Assembly: GCF_037038585.1 (NCBI RefSeq)
Contig: NC_092526.1
Coordinates: forward strand, 34,113,501-34,177,500
DNA length: 64,000 bases
Source: Patagioenas fasciata
Taxonomy: Eukaryota > Chordata > Aves > Columbiformes > Columbidae
Reading direction: 5' to 3'
Shown here: positions 47,541 to 62,100 of the stretch, one piece after another
How positions within the stretch are numbered: the first letter of the stretch is position 1
Layout: each line of letters begins with the position of its first letter
Position numbers and translations under genes: made by a program
The notes under the pieces: model-generated
What the model was told of the DNA's origin: nothing
The model's database searches: none
What the model saw: the letters and a program-made list of their open reading frames with translations, nothing else

Positions 47541-50188
47541 CATCCTCGCTTGTTGACTCCTGCAAGCAGCCAGCCTGCCTGCCCAGCCAGGCTTTCATAG
47601 GCAGCTGAAGCTGCCAGATCAGCTCTGCCCAGCCCTGCCTTCATGCAGAGCACCTGGGTGAGGTGCTGCCACCTCTCCTCTTGATGCTGTGATGGGGTTT
47701 GCTGGGTCAGACACTTAAGAGCCCTGCTCATGCTGGGGTTTCTGCAGGACAGCTATCACCAGTCTCCCATGGGCTTGTTTGTCAGTTTTGTGCTCAAGCA
47801 TACTCACAATTGTCTTTTTGGTGCTTTTTAACACTGCATTCTGCTTCAGAAAGCAAAGTCCTTTCATGGCCACAAGAGGCCAGCCAGATGGAAAGATGAA
47901 GCATGTTCATGGGGTACTATCGTGCTCAGAAGCCATGGTCACACCAGTGGTGCTGACCCACTGGATTTGTTGCATCTACTGTCACTGTGAAATGCACACA
48001 TTGGAATAATTATATATCTTCCTTTAATAAATAATAATCAAACAGCCATGAGGCTGTCCTAGTGCTCTGAAAAGCCAGATTTTCACTTTGGCTCTCTATC
48101 CAGCTTCCACCTTTTCCCTCAACGCCTGTCCTCCCAGACAGCTCTCTTGAACCATGGCCTTTGCATTGGCCAGTTCTGCAGGGAGGCTGAGAGTCAGCAC
48201 CACCCCTGTGTTAGGTTAATGTGATCAAACACACAGCCACAACAGAGCTTGATAATTAACAGGCTGGTCCTATTTTGCTGCTCTTTCCAACACTGCACAC
48301 CCCAAGCAGCTGCTCAAAAAGCAAAACCAGAAATCCCCAAGTCATCTCCTTCCCATCTTCCCTACGAGTCAAGTAGCGCTCACCACCACGCTGCAGACTT
48401 GCGTCTTCCAACAGCTGGCAGAGAAAAATCAGACCTGAATCTTCTGGTAGTGACAGATCAGAAAGGGCTTTGGGCTCTTTGTTCCTCAAGCTAATGATGT
48501 TTTCTTCATCATCCCTCTGAGACTTTGCCGGCTGGGTCTGTGAAGGCTAATCCACCAGACTTCTCAGGCAGGGGGATTTGAAAGAATGACTTTGTTGGGC
48601 TTTTTGTAATTCCCAAACCATGAAGTTTTGCAGGACATGCCATGGCAATTGCAACAACACATGATAACTGGGTGTAGCCTGAAGATTTTACTAGCACTCC
48701 CTCGGCACAGCTAGCAAGAGTCAATGCTGCCAGCGTGTGAGTCTTGTAGCTGTGGCTCATACTTTTATAGAAACCGTCCAATCACTTTGGTTGCATGGTT
48801 ACCTCTCCTTGTAGAGATTTCTTCTCCAACTGGGAAATGTGGGGGAGGAGAAGAACTGGAAGGCAAACCTCACTTCCCTGCATTTTCAAACTTCCTTACA
48901 GAAATAGCAGGATGTCCCAAGACAGACATTTCTGACCAGGAAAGTGAGGGTTTCCCATGGAAATTTCCATGAGAAAATCCCCAGTTTTCTGCTAAGTGTT
49001 AACGGAGAAGTTGTTGTGTAAGAGGATGATGCATTTTCTCTGGTTCAAGTAGGTCAATGGGCAGCGGAAGAAGGAATGGGCTCTGGCCGTGACTCTGCTG
49101 CTGGGTGACCTTGGAGAACTGGCTACCACGCTGCGTTCCCATCTGCGAGATGGGGATAAGACAGTGTCATACAATAGCTCGTCAGGTTATTAATAGAGGC
49201 CTCTGGCTGGGATTTTGAGACAGCCCAAGGGGTTGAGAAGCCCATTTATTCTTTACACTTCAAAGCAGGCAAGTGACTCAGATTTCCTTGACACTTTTGA
49301 GCATCAAAGTTAGGAAAAGGCACTCTCAAAAGTATTTGTCTTGGGGGAAGCAAGCATATGAATACATGACTCTTTTTTCCAAATACAAATGAGAGTAAAT
49401 TACCAAAGAAGCTGAAATGTTTGGCTTGGTTTGACTTCTACACTAAAAAATGTCAGATAGAAATTTGAGCATCAACTGCTCTGCCTATTATAGCCCTGGT
49501 AGAAAACCAGCCAATGCAGTGGTCAAAATTAAACATTTTGACTCTACGGGATGGAAATGTTTCCATAATTTCCTGTTGTAACTGTAGGTGAAATTGATAC
49601 ATTCTCTCAAAATGTTTGGATTTCATTAGATTGCTATTTTTAGGTCAGATCCAATAGTAGTCACAGTGTGGGTTTGGTTTAAAAATCTAATAGATATAAA
49701 AGAGTTTCTCCAGCATTGCTATGAATTACTTCCTAGGTCAACTGGCAAAACCCTGGTTAGAAAGCAGGTCATGAAGATGCCACGGGAAGGTTGTGGCAAG
49801 ATCTTATGTGGGATCGGGACCGGAGCAGAGCAGGAGCCTGGGACAGGGACCAGGGCAAAACCACCAGAGAGCACCTCATGCTGGGGCTGTGCTGTGGTTT
49901 GGGACACTCCAAGGCAGATTTATAATTGTGCATTTCTAATTCAGGTCAGCTAAAATCCAGAGGACCTGAGGGCATGTAACTTGCAGTAGCAAAGTGATGT
50001 GAAAAGGGAGATTGCAGTTTGGGAGAGCAGATGAAAGCAAAGCAAAAGGAATGTCAACGTTTCTTGATGTTTTATCCATAGCCTGAAAATATTTGATCCC
50101 ATGAAGGGGCAAGGGAATGGGCTGTATAATCTTCCTTTCCCGCTCTGTTTTTAATGGCAAAAGGGATACATCTTTTTTCCATTCTGTT

Positions 50189-50219
50189 GTTTTGTTTTGT
50201 TTTGTTTTGTTTTGTTTTT
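50189..50219. repeat. (GTTTT)n pentanucleotide repeat
   Basis: About six GTTTT units in a row. Confidence 0.95.
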
Positions 50220-51323
50220 AAATCTCATATGGTTCTACAACTTCATTAAAAAGACACTTGGAAACAAACAAATGAAAGAATCAACCAAAACCTTTTTAAG
50301 CTGATTTTTCATTTTTCTCTTGGAAAGTTTTCATTTTGACAAAGGATAGTTTACCACAGGGGTGAAAAAAAATCATTCCCTTGGAAAGCATTCAACCACT
50401 TCTTGCTTTCCTCAGCTGTGTGTTTACCGCAATCCCAGGCGCAGCCGCAGCACAGTGCGTAGATGCCAGGATTATACTTCCAAGTCACTGCTGCGTTGAC
50501 CCCTTATCTCACCCATAGACCCACATCTCTGCTCCCCAAGCTGACACTTCACCCACCTTGTCATGCGTGTGTTCAGCAGATGTGCTGCTGCTTCCTAATC
50601 GAAACCCAACGACTAAGTGGAATTCAAGGTAAACATTTCCTCTCAGCCAGAACGGGCAGCCGTGATAATTGGTTCTCGCATGAGATCATTTTTCTTCTGC
50701 AGGTCATTGGGCTGATGTATTGGAAACCCTAAAAAAAAAGACGAAAGAGAGGAGACCAAGAACTCTATTTGCTAGTGTCAGAGAAGCCAAACTGGGATGG
50801 ATTACTTTCGCTTGGATGCAATATAATTAAAAGGAATTTGTAAAAGAGAGACACACGGGGAAATTCCTAACAACATAAAAGGGAGGAAGGGATGGCTCAT
50901 AAAAGAGTGATTCCCTCTGTTTTTTTTGGCAGCCCAGCCAAGCTCCCTAAACGCAAGGTTGTAAAAGGACTCCACGCTGAGCAGAAGACAATAACAGGCA
51001 GGTGTTATGGAAAATGACCCTTCCCTGAGCAAACAGATTTGATATTCCTGCCATTGCACTGCATCCTTCATCTGTTTCTTAAATCTGTTTTCAATGAGCA
51101 GATGCAGCCTTCACCTCAGATCCAGCAAATGCTGCACTCAGTTGTTTTTGCAGCAGAGCTTGTGTCTCAGCACCTGCACCATACCACCAGGTACCACATC
51201 ACAGACTTCTACCCACCACGACTTGGCCAAGGTGCCCATCACCTGGGACATCTATTCAGCAGCCCATGCTCCTTGCATTAGAAGCTTTGCATCTGAGTCT
51301 GCACCAAAACCAGTAACTTATAT

Positions 51324-51338
51324 AAAAAAAAAAAAAAA
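51324..51338. repeat. Poly(A)15 tract
   Basis: Fifteen A on the plus strand. Confidence 0.9.
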
Positions 51339-53730
51339 GATGGGTTGAGAATGAATTCCCCAACTTGCATGAACACTTCAAAGCATACAAGGATTTCTAT
51401 TGTTATATTCAGTAGGGGCAATATGAGCACAAAATAATCAGAAAAATATTTTCCTGCCACATGTAAGATGACTTTAAAAATGTTGGGGTTTCTCTTACAA
51501 GGAAGCAGCTGACCTTGGGTAGAGACTGTTTTTGAACATGCAAAACGTGAAACTAGACTTAGGCTTAATCTGACTAAACTCAAATTTTGAGCTGCCCGAT
51601 ATTCAGGTTTGATTTTTACTCTTCAATCCAGTATCACTATGAAACATAGTTCAGTCTCAGAAAAAAAGCAAGGCAGAGGGGGATATCCTGGTCTTGCAGA
51701 GCTATGCAAAACTCAATTATACTCAGTCCTAGTAGTGAATGGAAACCTTCATAATCTAATTTAGCTTTTTCTTATTACCAAGTTTCCCTGTTTTTAAAAT
51801 AAAAATACCAAAAATGTAACAGCAATTGGAATCCAGAAAAAGGAAGACCAGTCAAAATTAGCAAGTTTGGCTTGGATTCATGCTGCTGCTCTCTTTTCCA
51901 GCACTTTCTCCTGAAAACCACAAATTAGCACGACACAACTGGAACACACGCTCCTCAGACGGGATCCCCATGGCAGTGATGTTCGTGCAGCCTGGGGGAT
52001 GAGCTTCGCAGCAGAAGCTGGAGCGGAGCAGCCCAGCGTGCTGACTCCAAGTGTCTCCAGTCCCAGAAATGGGGGAGATATGCTTTCCGATCTTCCCCTC
52101 CCTTGTGCTGGCTCTGCCCAAACCAATAAACTAAACCAGAGGGATGGAGAAATCTTCCCTCCTCCTTCGTTTGGTCCGATGCTGTTTTTTGTTCCATCAC
52201 AGCACAGACAAGAAAAATAGAATCAATATTTTTGTTATTTTTATTGCATCTGAGGAATTTGAAAATATCTTCAGGCCATGCCTTTAAGGTGTTCTTGTCT
52301 GCCACTGAGCTCCTGGGAAAAGAGGACAAAACCTTTGGACTAAATGGGAAGTGCTTAGCTGGAGGCACAGGCACAGCTATTTAAAATGGGGGTTGTGTGA
52401 CATACAGGTGGAATTTGCCTGGAAAAAAATGAGGGTTAATGGAAAAAAAACCACATGTGTGGTGGGGGAAAGGGCTTGAATAAGCCCTGCATTGCTCTAG
52501 GACCGGATTTCTTAGAAGCTCCCAGGACTGGCCTAAGCCTGCTGCAATCAGTGACAGCCCAGCTATCAGCATCACTGGGCACAGAGTCAAGCCAAGGCTG
52601 AACACTTCTCATTTTTCTGGGTTGGGTTTCCATCCACTTCCTACTCAGCTCCGGCTGCTTATTGTTTTCCCGCAGTCTGCACAAGTTTTCTCATTCATGT
52701 GCAATATCCCTCTTTCCACTGCGGAAATAATAATCATAATTAAAAAACAAAACATGAACAACAATGAAAAAACAACTGCTAAACCCAACAGCAAAGCACT
52801 TCTTGGAAGAGTCTGCTCATCTTCTGAAATCAAAACATTCCCACAAGGTGGGATGATGAACCTTTGACAGAACCCAGGCAGGTTTCTGCCCAAATGGTCT
52901 GGTGGCACCTGCCCAGCAGCCAAGAAGGGGAAATGCCATCTCCCCTCATGGTGACCCCACATGTCATGACCCCTGCATCTCCCTAGTCCCTATCCGAGCA
53001 GATCTGAGGACTGCACCAGATCTCGGCACTGCAAAGCAATTTAAACTTTTAACTACTGCGCTTCAAAGGCTGGGTCTGGTTTGGGTTCAGCTCCAAACTT
53101 GGTTGTTTTGCTGTGGTTGTCTTTGAGCTTATGGGTGGAAAAAACCCCATGGTTCTGTCTGCGTTTGCTTTGACTCATTGCATCAATCTTAGTTTCTGTG
53201 TAGCAGGAAATCATGGCGAAGCAGAGCTGAACACAGACATTTGGGCATTCCCCACCACAACTGCACCACGCTCTCCTGCCCAAGGTGCTTTTTCAGGAAA
53301 CAGCCCTAATCCTGCCTGTGTTTATTTGACACAGAAGCTTAGATCACACTAAAGTCAGATTTAAGCATGTGCTTAAGTGTGCTCAAGTTAAAACAACAAC
53401 AAAAAAAGACACTGTGCAAGGACTAACGCGCTCCAGGTCCTGTCAGTTGTGGGAGTTTATGCACTGACAAAGGTTAAATAGATGGAAAATAAATCATCAG
53501 GCTATTGAATCTAGAACAAAACAACGAAAGTAGCTAAAAATCAGAGCAAGGAAGAATTTGGATGGAAACAGCAATTTTAATTGCAGTCAGTTTGGCTAAA
53601 GTACCTAGAAGTAATAATACTTTTTTTCATTATAAAAAGCAACAAGTGTTCTGAATTGCTCTTACCTGAAATGAGTAAGAATCTTGCACAGGTTTTAAGC
53701 AATGAGATGGTTTCACTATGAATAATCTGT

Positions 53731-53761
53731 AAAAAAAAAAAAAAAAAACAAACAAACAAAA
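53731..53761. repeat. Poly(A)18 followed by (CAAA)n
   Basis: Eighteen A and then three CAAA units. No mobile element was recognised immediately to the left. Confidence 0.9.
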
Positions 53762-56700
53762 CTACACAGAAAATATTGTTTAAATCAACTAAAAGGCTAC
53801 AGAGAACCTTCAGACAAAGTTGAAATGAATCTGTCAGAAACGTTCTCTTTGGCTCCAAGAACTCACAGAAATGAGGAAATTTGGGGTTTGGAACAAAAGT
53901 TGAATTATTAGCCCAAGGTAAGTGGTTAATGAGTGCTAAATATACATGTCAGTGAAAGATATACAAACTGAAAGTGGCACTTCTCAGAGATTATGTAGGG
54001 CAGGAAAGCTGTAAATGAAATCTATTAAGCTGCCCTTTGGGACAGATTGGTGACATAAAATCCAGCAAACTGGGGTTGTGGTTCCAACACTTTTCCTATC
54101 CCTGCACCCACAGCTATCACACGAGCCCTGCCCTACACCCACCCAGGGCTGAGACCACTTCTGAGGGCTTCTCTGCTTCCCTTCTGTATTTTAAGAAGGG
54201 TGAGGGATGGGTTGGAAACACACACCGTCCTCCAGTCCAGTATTCCAGCTGCTGCAATGCCAGCTCCTTTGAACTGTGATTTATTTGCGGAGAAGGATAG
54301 GAGACCCCTCAGCCACAGTGTTTAAACCAGAGCTGCCAACCAGGCTTTCGTTTCGGCTCGCTCTGCCCATTAGACTAAACAGGTTAGGGCTCGGCTGAAA
54401 GACATTGCCCATGCCAGGTGATTTATCATCATCTGTGGAGCCCGGGGAGTCCAGGTCCCCCCCAGCACAACCACAGCTCCCAGCTGAAGCCATGTGCAGG
54501 GTAAGGGGTAGAAGGACCTCAGGCGTTGTTTATTTTGGATGTCATGCAATAGTAATAAATAAGGCTAAGAAGCAGCACGTGTTAGCACTGAGTCAGCTTT
54601 GGACGCCAGCAAAACAGATGATCTCAAAGCTGGAGGGGACCTCATGGGGGTGGCTCTGCTGGTTTCTCCAGGGCAGAACATCACAGCAGCCTCCCAGGAC
54701 CCTGCCCATCAAAACTGTGGCCACAACTCCCAGGAACATCAAACCCACAGTCACAAGAGCCTCGCAGCTAACAAGATCAAACACGGGTTGGATTTGGGGA
54801 CACTGATTTCTGCCTGTTGCTGTCTTACATCTTTTCTGCACTAGATTTTCAATGTTGTCTGAAGGATATGGCAAAAATAGCTTTACCTCCTAGCTAGATA
54901 AGATGTTCTCACTGTTCAGACAAGGGCTTTTCAGCCTTTCAGCCCCTGTGATGTTCAGATTGAGGATGAGAGGCTATTTGTACTACCAACCCCTTTGAAA
55001 CAGAAAGGGAAAAACAACATTTACAGGCAGAAAATTATGACTGGAGTTTTTCCAGCAGCAATCATTTTAATGGGAAGTGCCTGACTACTTCCATTTCCAG
55101 TTCAGGCTCATGACAAAACATGGTATCTCAAATTGCCTGAGATTTTAAGATGATCAGAGCGAGCAAAGTGCAGATTATTAACTGTAGTAAGGAAGTCAGG
55201 AAACAGATCTACCACAATGGAGGTTTTCCAGATCAGTTTTGAAACTGATTTTTGAGGTCCTTCAAAACTGGTGCAAGCTTTCAAATAAAAGAATCGAAAA
55301 TAATTACCCCAAAACAGAATATTTTCAAATAAAAAACTGATATCACATCATCAAATGAGAGGGGCTGGGAGAGGGTTCCATCAAGCATCACTTGCCTGCC
55401 TGCACAAGTACACAGCATGTCAAGCTTTGCCATCCCATCAGGAAAACATTATATTGTGGAAGGTAAAGTATCCAAAGAAACGCCTCCTCCTCAAAGTACA
55501 AAGCTGTCACTCCTGGGAAATGGTATAGAAAAGTCTCCCCTGTGCATTGGAGGTTCAGGAAAGAGAAGCAGCAAGCAGGGACGCTTTACTGCCCAGACTG
55601 GGAGAGACCTTTGGCCCTAGAAGTCCCAGCTCCAGTGATATGGATGTAAATAGGAGCAAGGAGTCAAAGCGCAGCAATTTGACTTGCTCCTTCTTTATTT
55701 TAATGGTAGACACCTCTGTAAGCAGCCTAGGAAGGTTTATTTTATTTTTCTTTACCTCTTTTTTTTTTTCTCTGAAAGATGTAAGGGCAGAGTAGTATTA
55801 CTCACCCTAGGTAACTTAACACAGAAGGAACACACTGGAAAGAGAACAGCACACCTGGTTGTGGTGGGAGAACTGCAAAACACTCACCCCTACACCCTGG
55901 CCACCTTTGCTGCAGAGGAAACCTCCCTCTCTTTTTCAGAAAAACCCTATTTGCAAACCTGGTGTGGGATATCACACGTAATTTATTATGTTCACATGAA
56001 GGAAGGGGAGCTGAAAGGGATCTGCCAGCACATTGTCATTGCACTGGGTATTGACCCCTCACCATCTATGTGACATGTCATCTTGCCCATGACCACGGGG
56101 CTGGGATGCCCCAGGTTTTGCATCTTGTGCACATCGTGCATGGGGCAGAGCTGGGGACACACAGAGCCTGGGCAGTGACGGGTGATCCCGCAGCAGCGAT
56201 GGGGACCCTGGCAGCATTGCCTTCCTACAGCATGTTTCAACATCACACAGTGCCAGGTATGGGGTAAGAAATATGATCAAAACTCAACTCAGGCTCCCTC
56301 CACGCATTCTCTTTTTTTTCTACATTAAATAGGATTTTGACGTTATTGTAGTTTTCCTACTAGAGCATGACTCTTTAGTGAAGAAACCAGATGTGGTTAG
56401 AGTTTAAAAACATGAGCTAAGAGCCTGAACTTTTAATTTATGGAAGGGGTTTAACCAATTAAATTGGTTAAGTCTGTATTTTCCTGCTCTGCCCTCCAGG
56501 CTGAGGACCCCCAGTGTCAGGCGCTGCATAAACCATGGCTGAGCAGCTGTAAACTCTTTAGAGCTGGGAGGGGGGCAGGCAGCCATCCTAATAGTGAAGG
56601 GGAGCAAAGGGTAAGAGAAAGGAAATGTTATCCTGGTTTGGAGCTTCGGGGATTAGTAGCTAGGTAGGATTCAAGAAGGAGCTATGGTGCACAAGTAGCT

Positions 56701-58889
56701 ACTTGCCTCTCCTGTAAGCACCTGGGGTGTCCGTGGCCCCACGTCCTCCCAAGGGGATAATGCCAGAGTGCCTTTCATAGGCTGCAGGGTAGGTGGACAG
56801 GTAATTCAGGTAACACACAGGGCCACTGATATTATACAGGACTATGCAGGCTACAAGTGCTCAAAAAGTGTATCTGAAGCTGGCTGCTGAGAAATAACAT
56901 CCCTGACTGCTTTCCTCCCTCTTCCCCAGAGCTTAAGCATTTTAGGGACTGCACTGCTTGTCCTGTCTTATGCTGGCTAGCAGATGGAACAAGAGTTTGT
57001 ATCACATACGTCACAGGTTTTCAGGTCACTAAAGCAGGTGTTCCTCATGTTAGCTGAATTAAAGCATCACAGCTGTGCTGCTGTCACTTTGCCATGTTGA
57101 AAAAAGGCTCAAGGTCTGCAAAGATACCTGGGCTGCAATGCCAATTTGAGCCCAGCTCTCCTGAGGTCCACTGTGGTTGTTCTATGTCCCTCTGCACCCT
57201 GCCATCCAGCCTGGGAAACCAATCCTCAGAGCAGCCCTTTGGTCACCAGCACCTCCAACCAGCTTTCTCACATCTCACTCAGCCTCGTCACACCCAGTGT
57301 TGGGTCCTCTCCTCAGGAGCACTCACCCAAACATGCAGCCAGCCTGCATGTTCACTAAAGGACATTTTGTCATCAGCTATGAACACCTCAGTGCCAAACC
57401 ACTGTTGGTAACCATACTTGGAGCCTCTCCTTGCCTTGCAGATGATGTGGCCGCAGCAAGCAGAGCAATGCATGCGTGGGAACTGGCAGGGGCAAGGGAA
57501 GAAACCATACAGACCTTTCATCTTCGGAGAGGCTGAATTTCCTTAACTTGTCCCATAAGCCGTTTTGGTGGAGACTGCCATCACAAACAATGTGCTCTGT
57601 TTTCCTGACCAGGGTCCAAGTCAGAGTTGAAACCCCCTTTGTTAGCAGGCTGGGTTTTTTCCTCCTGTTTTCAGGAAATAAAAAAGAAAAGTAGCCCAAG
57701 GGCACACCATGACAAACTGAGTCTCTTCCATCTCTCTTCCAAATCCTCCAGAGATATTATTTCACCCTCATCGTGATATAGAAATAATATTTATCTCAGC
57801 TGCAGCCAATATACAGCATCTGTAATGTGGTGCATGTGACACATCTGGATGCTTGGGATGATGGAGGTGAGTTCAATCACGGCCCTGTAACATGAGTCTA
57901 GCAGGAACTGCTGGCCATCACCCAAGGTAAATGGCCAGGACCATCCATACATGGAACAAAGGTGGTGGTCAGCTGCTCATCTGACTATGCTCACGCCACA
58001 CTTGCCAAAGCAAACGGGCTGCTTTGATCCTGATTGAGATTCCCAGCACAACCCACTTCCTACAAGACACAGTGAATCTTGAATTATTCCAAAACACGAA
58101 GTCCATGAGATGGGAAAGCCCCAAGAAAACATGCTTCATGCTGAACATTGGACAGTTGTAGCCTGGTTTGTACCCCCCCTCCTTCCTGAAGATACTCATA
58201 TTTTCTGTAGCAGATTTGGAAACAACAAAATCCTTGAGATGAGAAATGCTACACAGCTTTGCAAAATTGTTGTGTTTTGTATTTTTTTTTCCAGGAAATA
58301 AGAGGTACTCATTGGGTTGGGGAAAGAAATTACATATCGTAGGCTATCAATGCTAGTCAATACTGTTCTCATCAGAAAGTTTTCTACTGGGAAAAGATGT
58401 TCTGTGGAGCTACCTTCCTTTTTGAGAGAATTGTGTCAGTACAGCTTGATTTTATCAGAGTTTACAGGCTTGATTTTATCTGAGTATTTTGGCTTTTTCA
58501 TGTAAGTTTTGCATAAGGTTGGATAATTCAAATTAACATTAAAAATGTAATTCAGACAACTTTTATCAGTGAATTATTTTTTCCTCATTGAAAATGAATC
58601 ACTGTGTGCAAATCTGATAGTCCATTTTGACAAAGAAGTGAAACATTTCTTCCTTCAAATTCCTTTTCAGATTATGAAAATTTTCATAGAAGATAACATC
58701 TGCTTCCCACATGTATCTGATTTTTACCGTGGCGAAGCCTTCAATATGGTGTCTTTTCACATCACACAAGATTAATTCAAAGTGGCTTGGATGGGAATGG
58801 TCCATGAAGGCTAAGAACTAGGTGGGAGAAAAAGCAAAAAAGGCAACCAACAGAGTATACTGCTGGCAGAGGTGGTGGATTCCATTGGG

Positions 58890-59190
58890 AGGTCAGTGTT
58901 AGGTCTGATTTTTTTTTCTTTTACATCTTTATTAATGATATGAAAATGCAACAGGATATGCCAGCAAAACAAGGAAAAGAGAGGGGAAAAAAGTTGGTGA
59001 AGCCAATAGCAAAAAAATAGCGTTGCCATGAGTTTACTAGTTAGACAACACCTGAAATAGTATGGTCCTTTCTGGGCACCCAACACTATAATTTGGAGGG
59101 AGTTCATAGAAGAGCAACAGAGATGGTGGAGATGGAGGTGTTGAACTTGGCTCAAGGAAAGGCTGGACAGAGTAACAGGCTATGAGTGCT
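58890..59190 (+). mobile_element. Ancient, eroded CR1-type LINE fragment
   Basis: The left part (GGTCAGTGTTAGGTCTGATT, then ATCTTTATTAATGATATG) corresponds to the RT motif B region encoding GSVLGP...NIFINDL. The right part from 59041 (ACACCTGAAATAGTATGGTC, CTTTCTGGGCACCCAACACT, AGAAGAGCAACAGAGATGG, CTCAAGGAAAGGCTG) corresponds to the PHLEYC...FWAP...RRATKM...EERL block. The intervening ~350 bases of the LINE, including FADD, are deleted or unrecognisable. It is far more diverged than the CR1 at 1.7-4.3 kb. Confidence 0.6.
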
Positions 59191-62100
59191 TTAAGAAAAT
59201 AAACACTCAGGGAGAAATTCTGACCTTGTTGAAGCTGATGTCAAGACTAATTGACTTCAGCTGAGCCAGGATTTCACACCATGGAGGAAGAGGAATTATT
59301 CAGTGGTGGAGAAGGCGACATGCAGGAACCATGGGATGAAAACAGAGGAGGAAAAATGCAAGTTCAGTATCAAGGGAAGACAAGGCAAGAGATTTCAGTT
59401 TGGTTTAAAGGCAGCAAAATCCAGAGTGCCAGCTAACTGATGCAGAAAGAGCTAACTGCAGTTTTATAACCCTCTAATTAAAACAAGGTTAAATAAAACT
59501 AGTGTTACGTATTCAGCTCTGATGAGAGAGGAAAATTTGATGCTACCAAAAGTGACGCTACACCCCCTGCAGCCAAACTCCCAACTGCAGCAAGAGACAG
59601 CATCTCCCCAGTTCAAACGCAGATGGTTTTATATGGGAAATGTAAATAAGACATTACCATCTGGTTAATAAAATGCACATCTACGCTAGATTTGACTACA
59701 TGTCCTCAGATGTAAACATTTAAAAATACATTTTCAATGTATTTTTTTAAGGTTTTCATCCAGAATGCCCACTGAGGAAAAAGAATTCCCATTGACATCA
59801 AAAGTGTCTAACAGAACCATAAAAATGTCCTATAAATTATGAATTTATATTAAATCTCACTGCTATCTGTGCAGAAACATAACCGGGCTTTACTTCCAGA
59901 ATGCATAGCACACTGCTCAAGATCTGAAGAAACCTAGAGGCTATTGGAGAAGCTGGCTTCCGAAATGTGTAGCATATGTAAAAAATAAGGCATAAGTCAA
60001 ACTATTTTCAGAAAATTGTAACTTTGCTGGAAAAATCTGCTTTGGAGATGAAATGTATTCATGCATTTGAGTTGAAATTGTCAGTCAGCTGCGTGTTATA
60101 AAGGTAAACACATTCTTGGGGAAGTGGAAACACTAATGGTTATATTTTCAAAAGTTTTTTTATTCGCAAACTGACATACTACTAAAGGAAAACTCAAAAG
60201 GTTTACTCCAGGTTGCACAGAAAGGTTTGAGTAACTTACTTAAATGAAAGTTTTTTGTCTTTCTCATTTTCTTGCAAAGAAACCAAGAAATTTCCAGTTT
60301 GGCTTGGCCACCTACCAAGGTAGTCCACTACATCCATCTTTACAGTGAATGATAACTCAGCCAACATCTCCTACAGTTCTCCCCACTACTCCTGATTAAC
60401 ATTGGAATAAATGAACAAGATGAACAACAGAAAACCATTTAGATGAAAGAAAATGGGCATCACCCAACACCTTCTCAAGTCAGAGGAGAGTCAAAATGAT
60501 TGCAGGGGGTTAGACTAAGTTGGAGGCAACGAAACAGAAATGAGAAAAATCAGCCCTGGACACCCACTCCTACCACACCAGCAAACTAGCTGTTGGAGTC
60601 CGCTGCCAATTTTTATCTTTATGAAGGGGCTGATTTAGCAGGAGGACTGCCAGAACGCAAAAGAAGGTAAGATAGCATCGCTCTAAGTCTCCGTGTGCAT
60701 GCAAAGAGGAAACACACTTCAGCAACAATATTAAGAACCTGCCAGTTTCACATGAGCTAAACAACTTGTGTTTCCCTCTGGTATGTGTGCTCTGGAAGTA
60801 GCTTTAGCACTACATATATCAGCATTGCCTGTTATAAAACCCTTTCCATCCTACTTAGGCTCTGTATAACTGAGTTTTTATTGTCTTTGCAACCACCATG
60901 GGTAGCAAAGTTGTAGAATAACAGATAGTCTCCTCTGTGTGTCTCAGGGACCTTCACTGAATATGAAGCAACAATAATTTGGCTGTCTGGGTGAAGAAAT
61001 GAAGAGGAAGAGGTTACTTTTGAGCACTGTACAGGAGGTTTCTAGCAAGGTGTGATTCAAATCCAGACCTTCTGATTCACCAGAAGGCCACCACAATCTT
61101 TTTATCTCCCTGGAGATGTAAGCTTTATTACTGTGACACTATGTTACCAGGGCAGGACAAAAATCAGATGCTACTGAAGACTCTAGCAGAAAGACTTAAG
61201 TAATCAATGCTGCCTATTTATCATATTTGTAAAAATATCCTCCAGTGTTATTTCCTTTTCATACACACAATTTTAAAGCTCAGAATAGCACACTGAAATC
61301 ATTCTACTGTTTTAGATATAAGCCCTCATGTCTACAAGAGGAATTAGTGAGAGCCTCAGGCCTAATGGTCAAGAGTTGGTCAAAGGTTGGACCTGGTGGC
61401 TCAAGGCAAATCTTGGAGAGCTCCCAAGAAACCATGGCACTCCAGTGCTTGAGCTGGTGGTTTAGTTCTCTCTTTTCAAAAAAAATCTCCATTTAGACAC
61501 CAGAACTTCAAAAGGAGACCTCTAAATAATCCAACAATACCATCCTCTCAGCTGAGTGCACGGTTTGTTGAGAACAGTGGGAAAGAATCCAACAATACAA
61601 CAGTTGCCTGGAAGCATGGGTAGCGTCCAGCAGAAGTCCATCAAACGTCAGGACCTGCATTTCTGGCTGGACCTCAAAGAGCCACTGCAATGTCACCAGC
61701 TCTCCTTGGACCAGGTGAAACACTACTCTGTGATTCTGTGAGGGCTTGCTGCTTTTGATCACTCAGGATATTTAAAGCTAAATCACGATGCGAAAACAAC
61801 CCCAAACCTCACTCTTTGCTGCAAAAGTGGATGAAAACATTTTTCAAGACCAAACTGCTCTTTGAGTCATTCTACATTTACAAAAAGTTTTTATCTTTTG
61901 CTTTGATTTTTACAGTTGTTATCCTTTTTTAAAAAAAGGAAGTTGAAAATGTTTACTGACACGAACCATATTTGCTTTGTGCCTTTTCAAGTACCAGAAA
62001 TGTTCCATTGCAGACACTCTTTGAAATGTTTTCCTTTTTCCTGCACACTCTTGAAGGTTATGGTGAGTTTCCTCATTAAAAGTAAGAGGTGATTTCTTAT

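Larger units (their letters stand above)
42856..58889. other. Intergenic stretch with one MITE and simple repeats
   Basis: Apart from the hAT MITE at 44.84 kb and the listed low-complexity runs, I recognise no gene, RNA or repeat. Open frames of up to 141 codons appear on both strands without domains. The AT-rich 55.02-55.33 kb block (AATCATTTTAATGGGAAG and nearby words) could be regulatory. Confidence 0.5.

Noticed and set aside
61340-61440. Possible CR1 3' UTR (GGTTGGACCTGGTGGCTC)
   Set aside because: Similarity covers fewer than 20 bases and is not followed by the terminal repeat.
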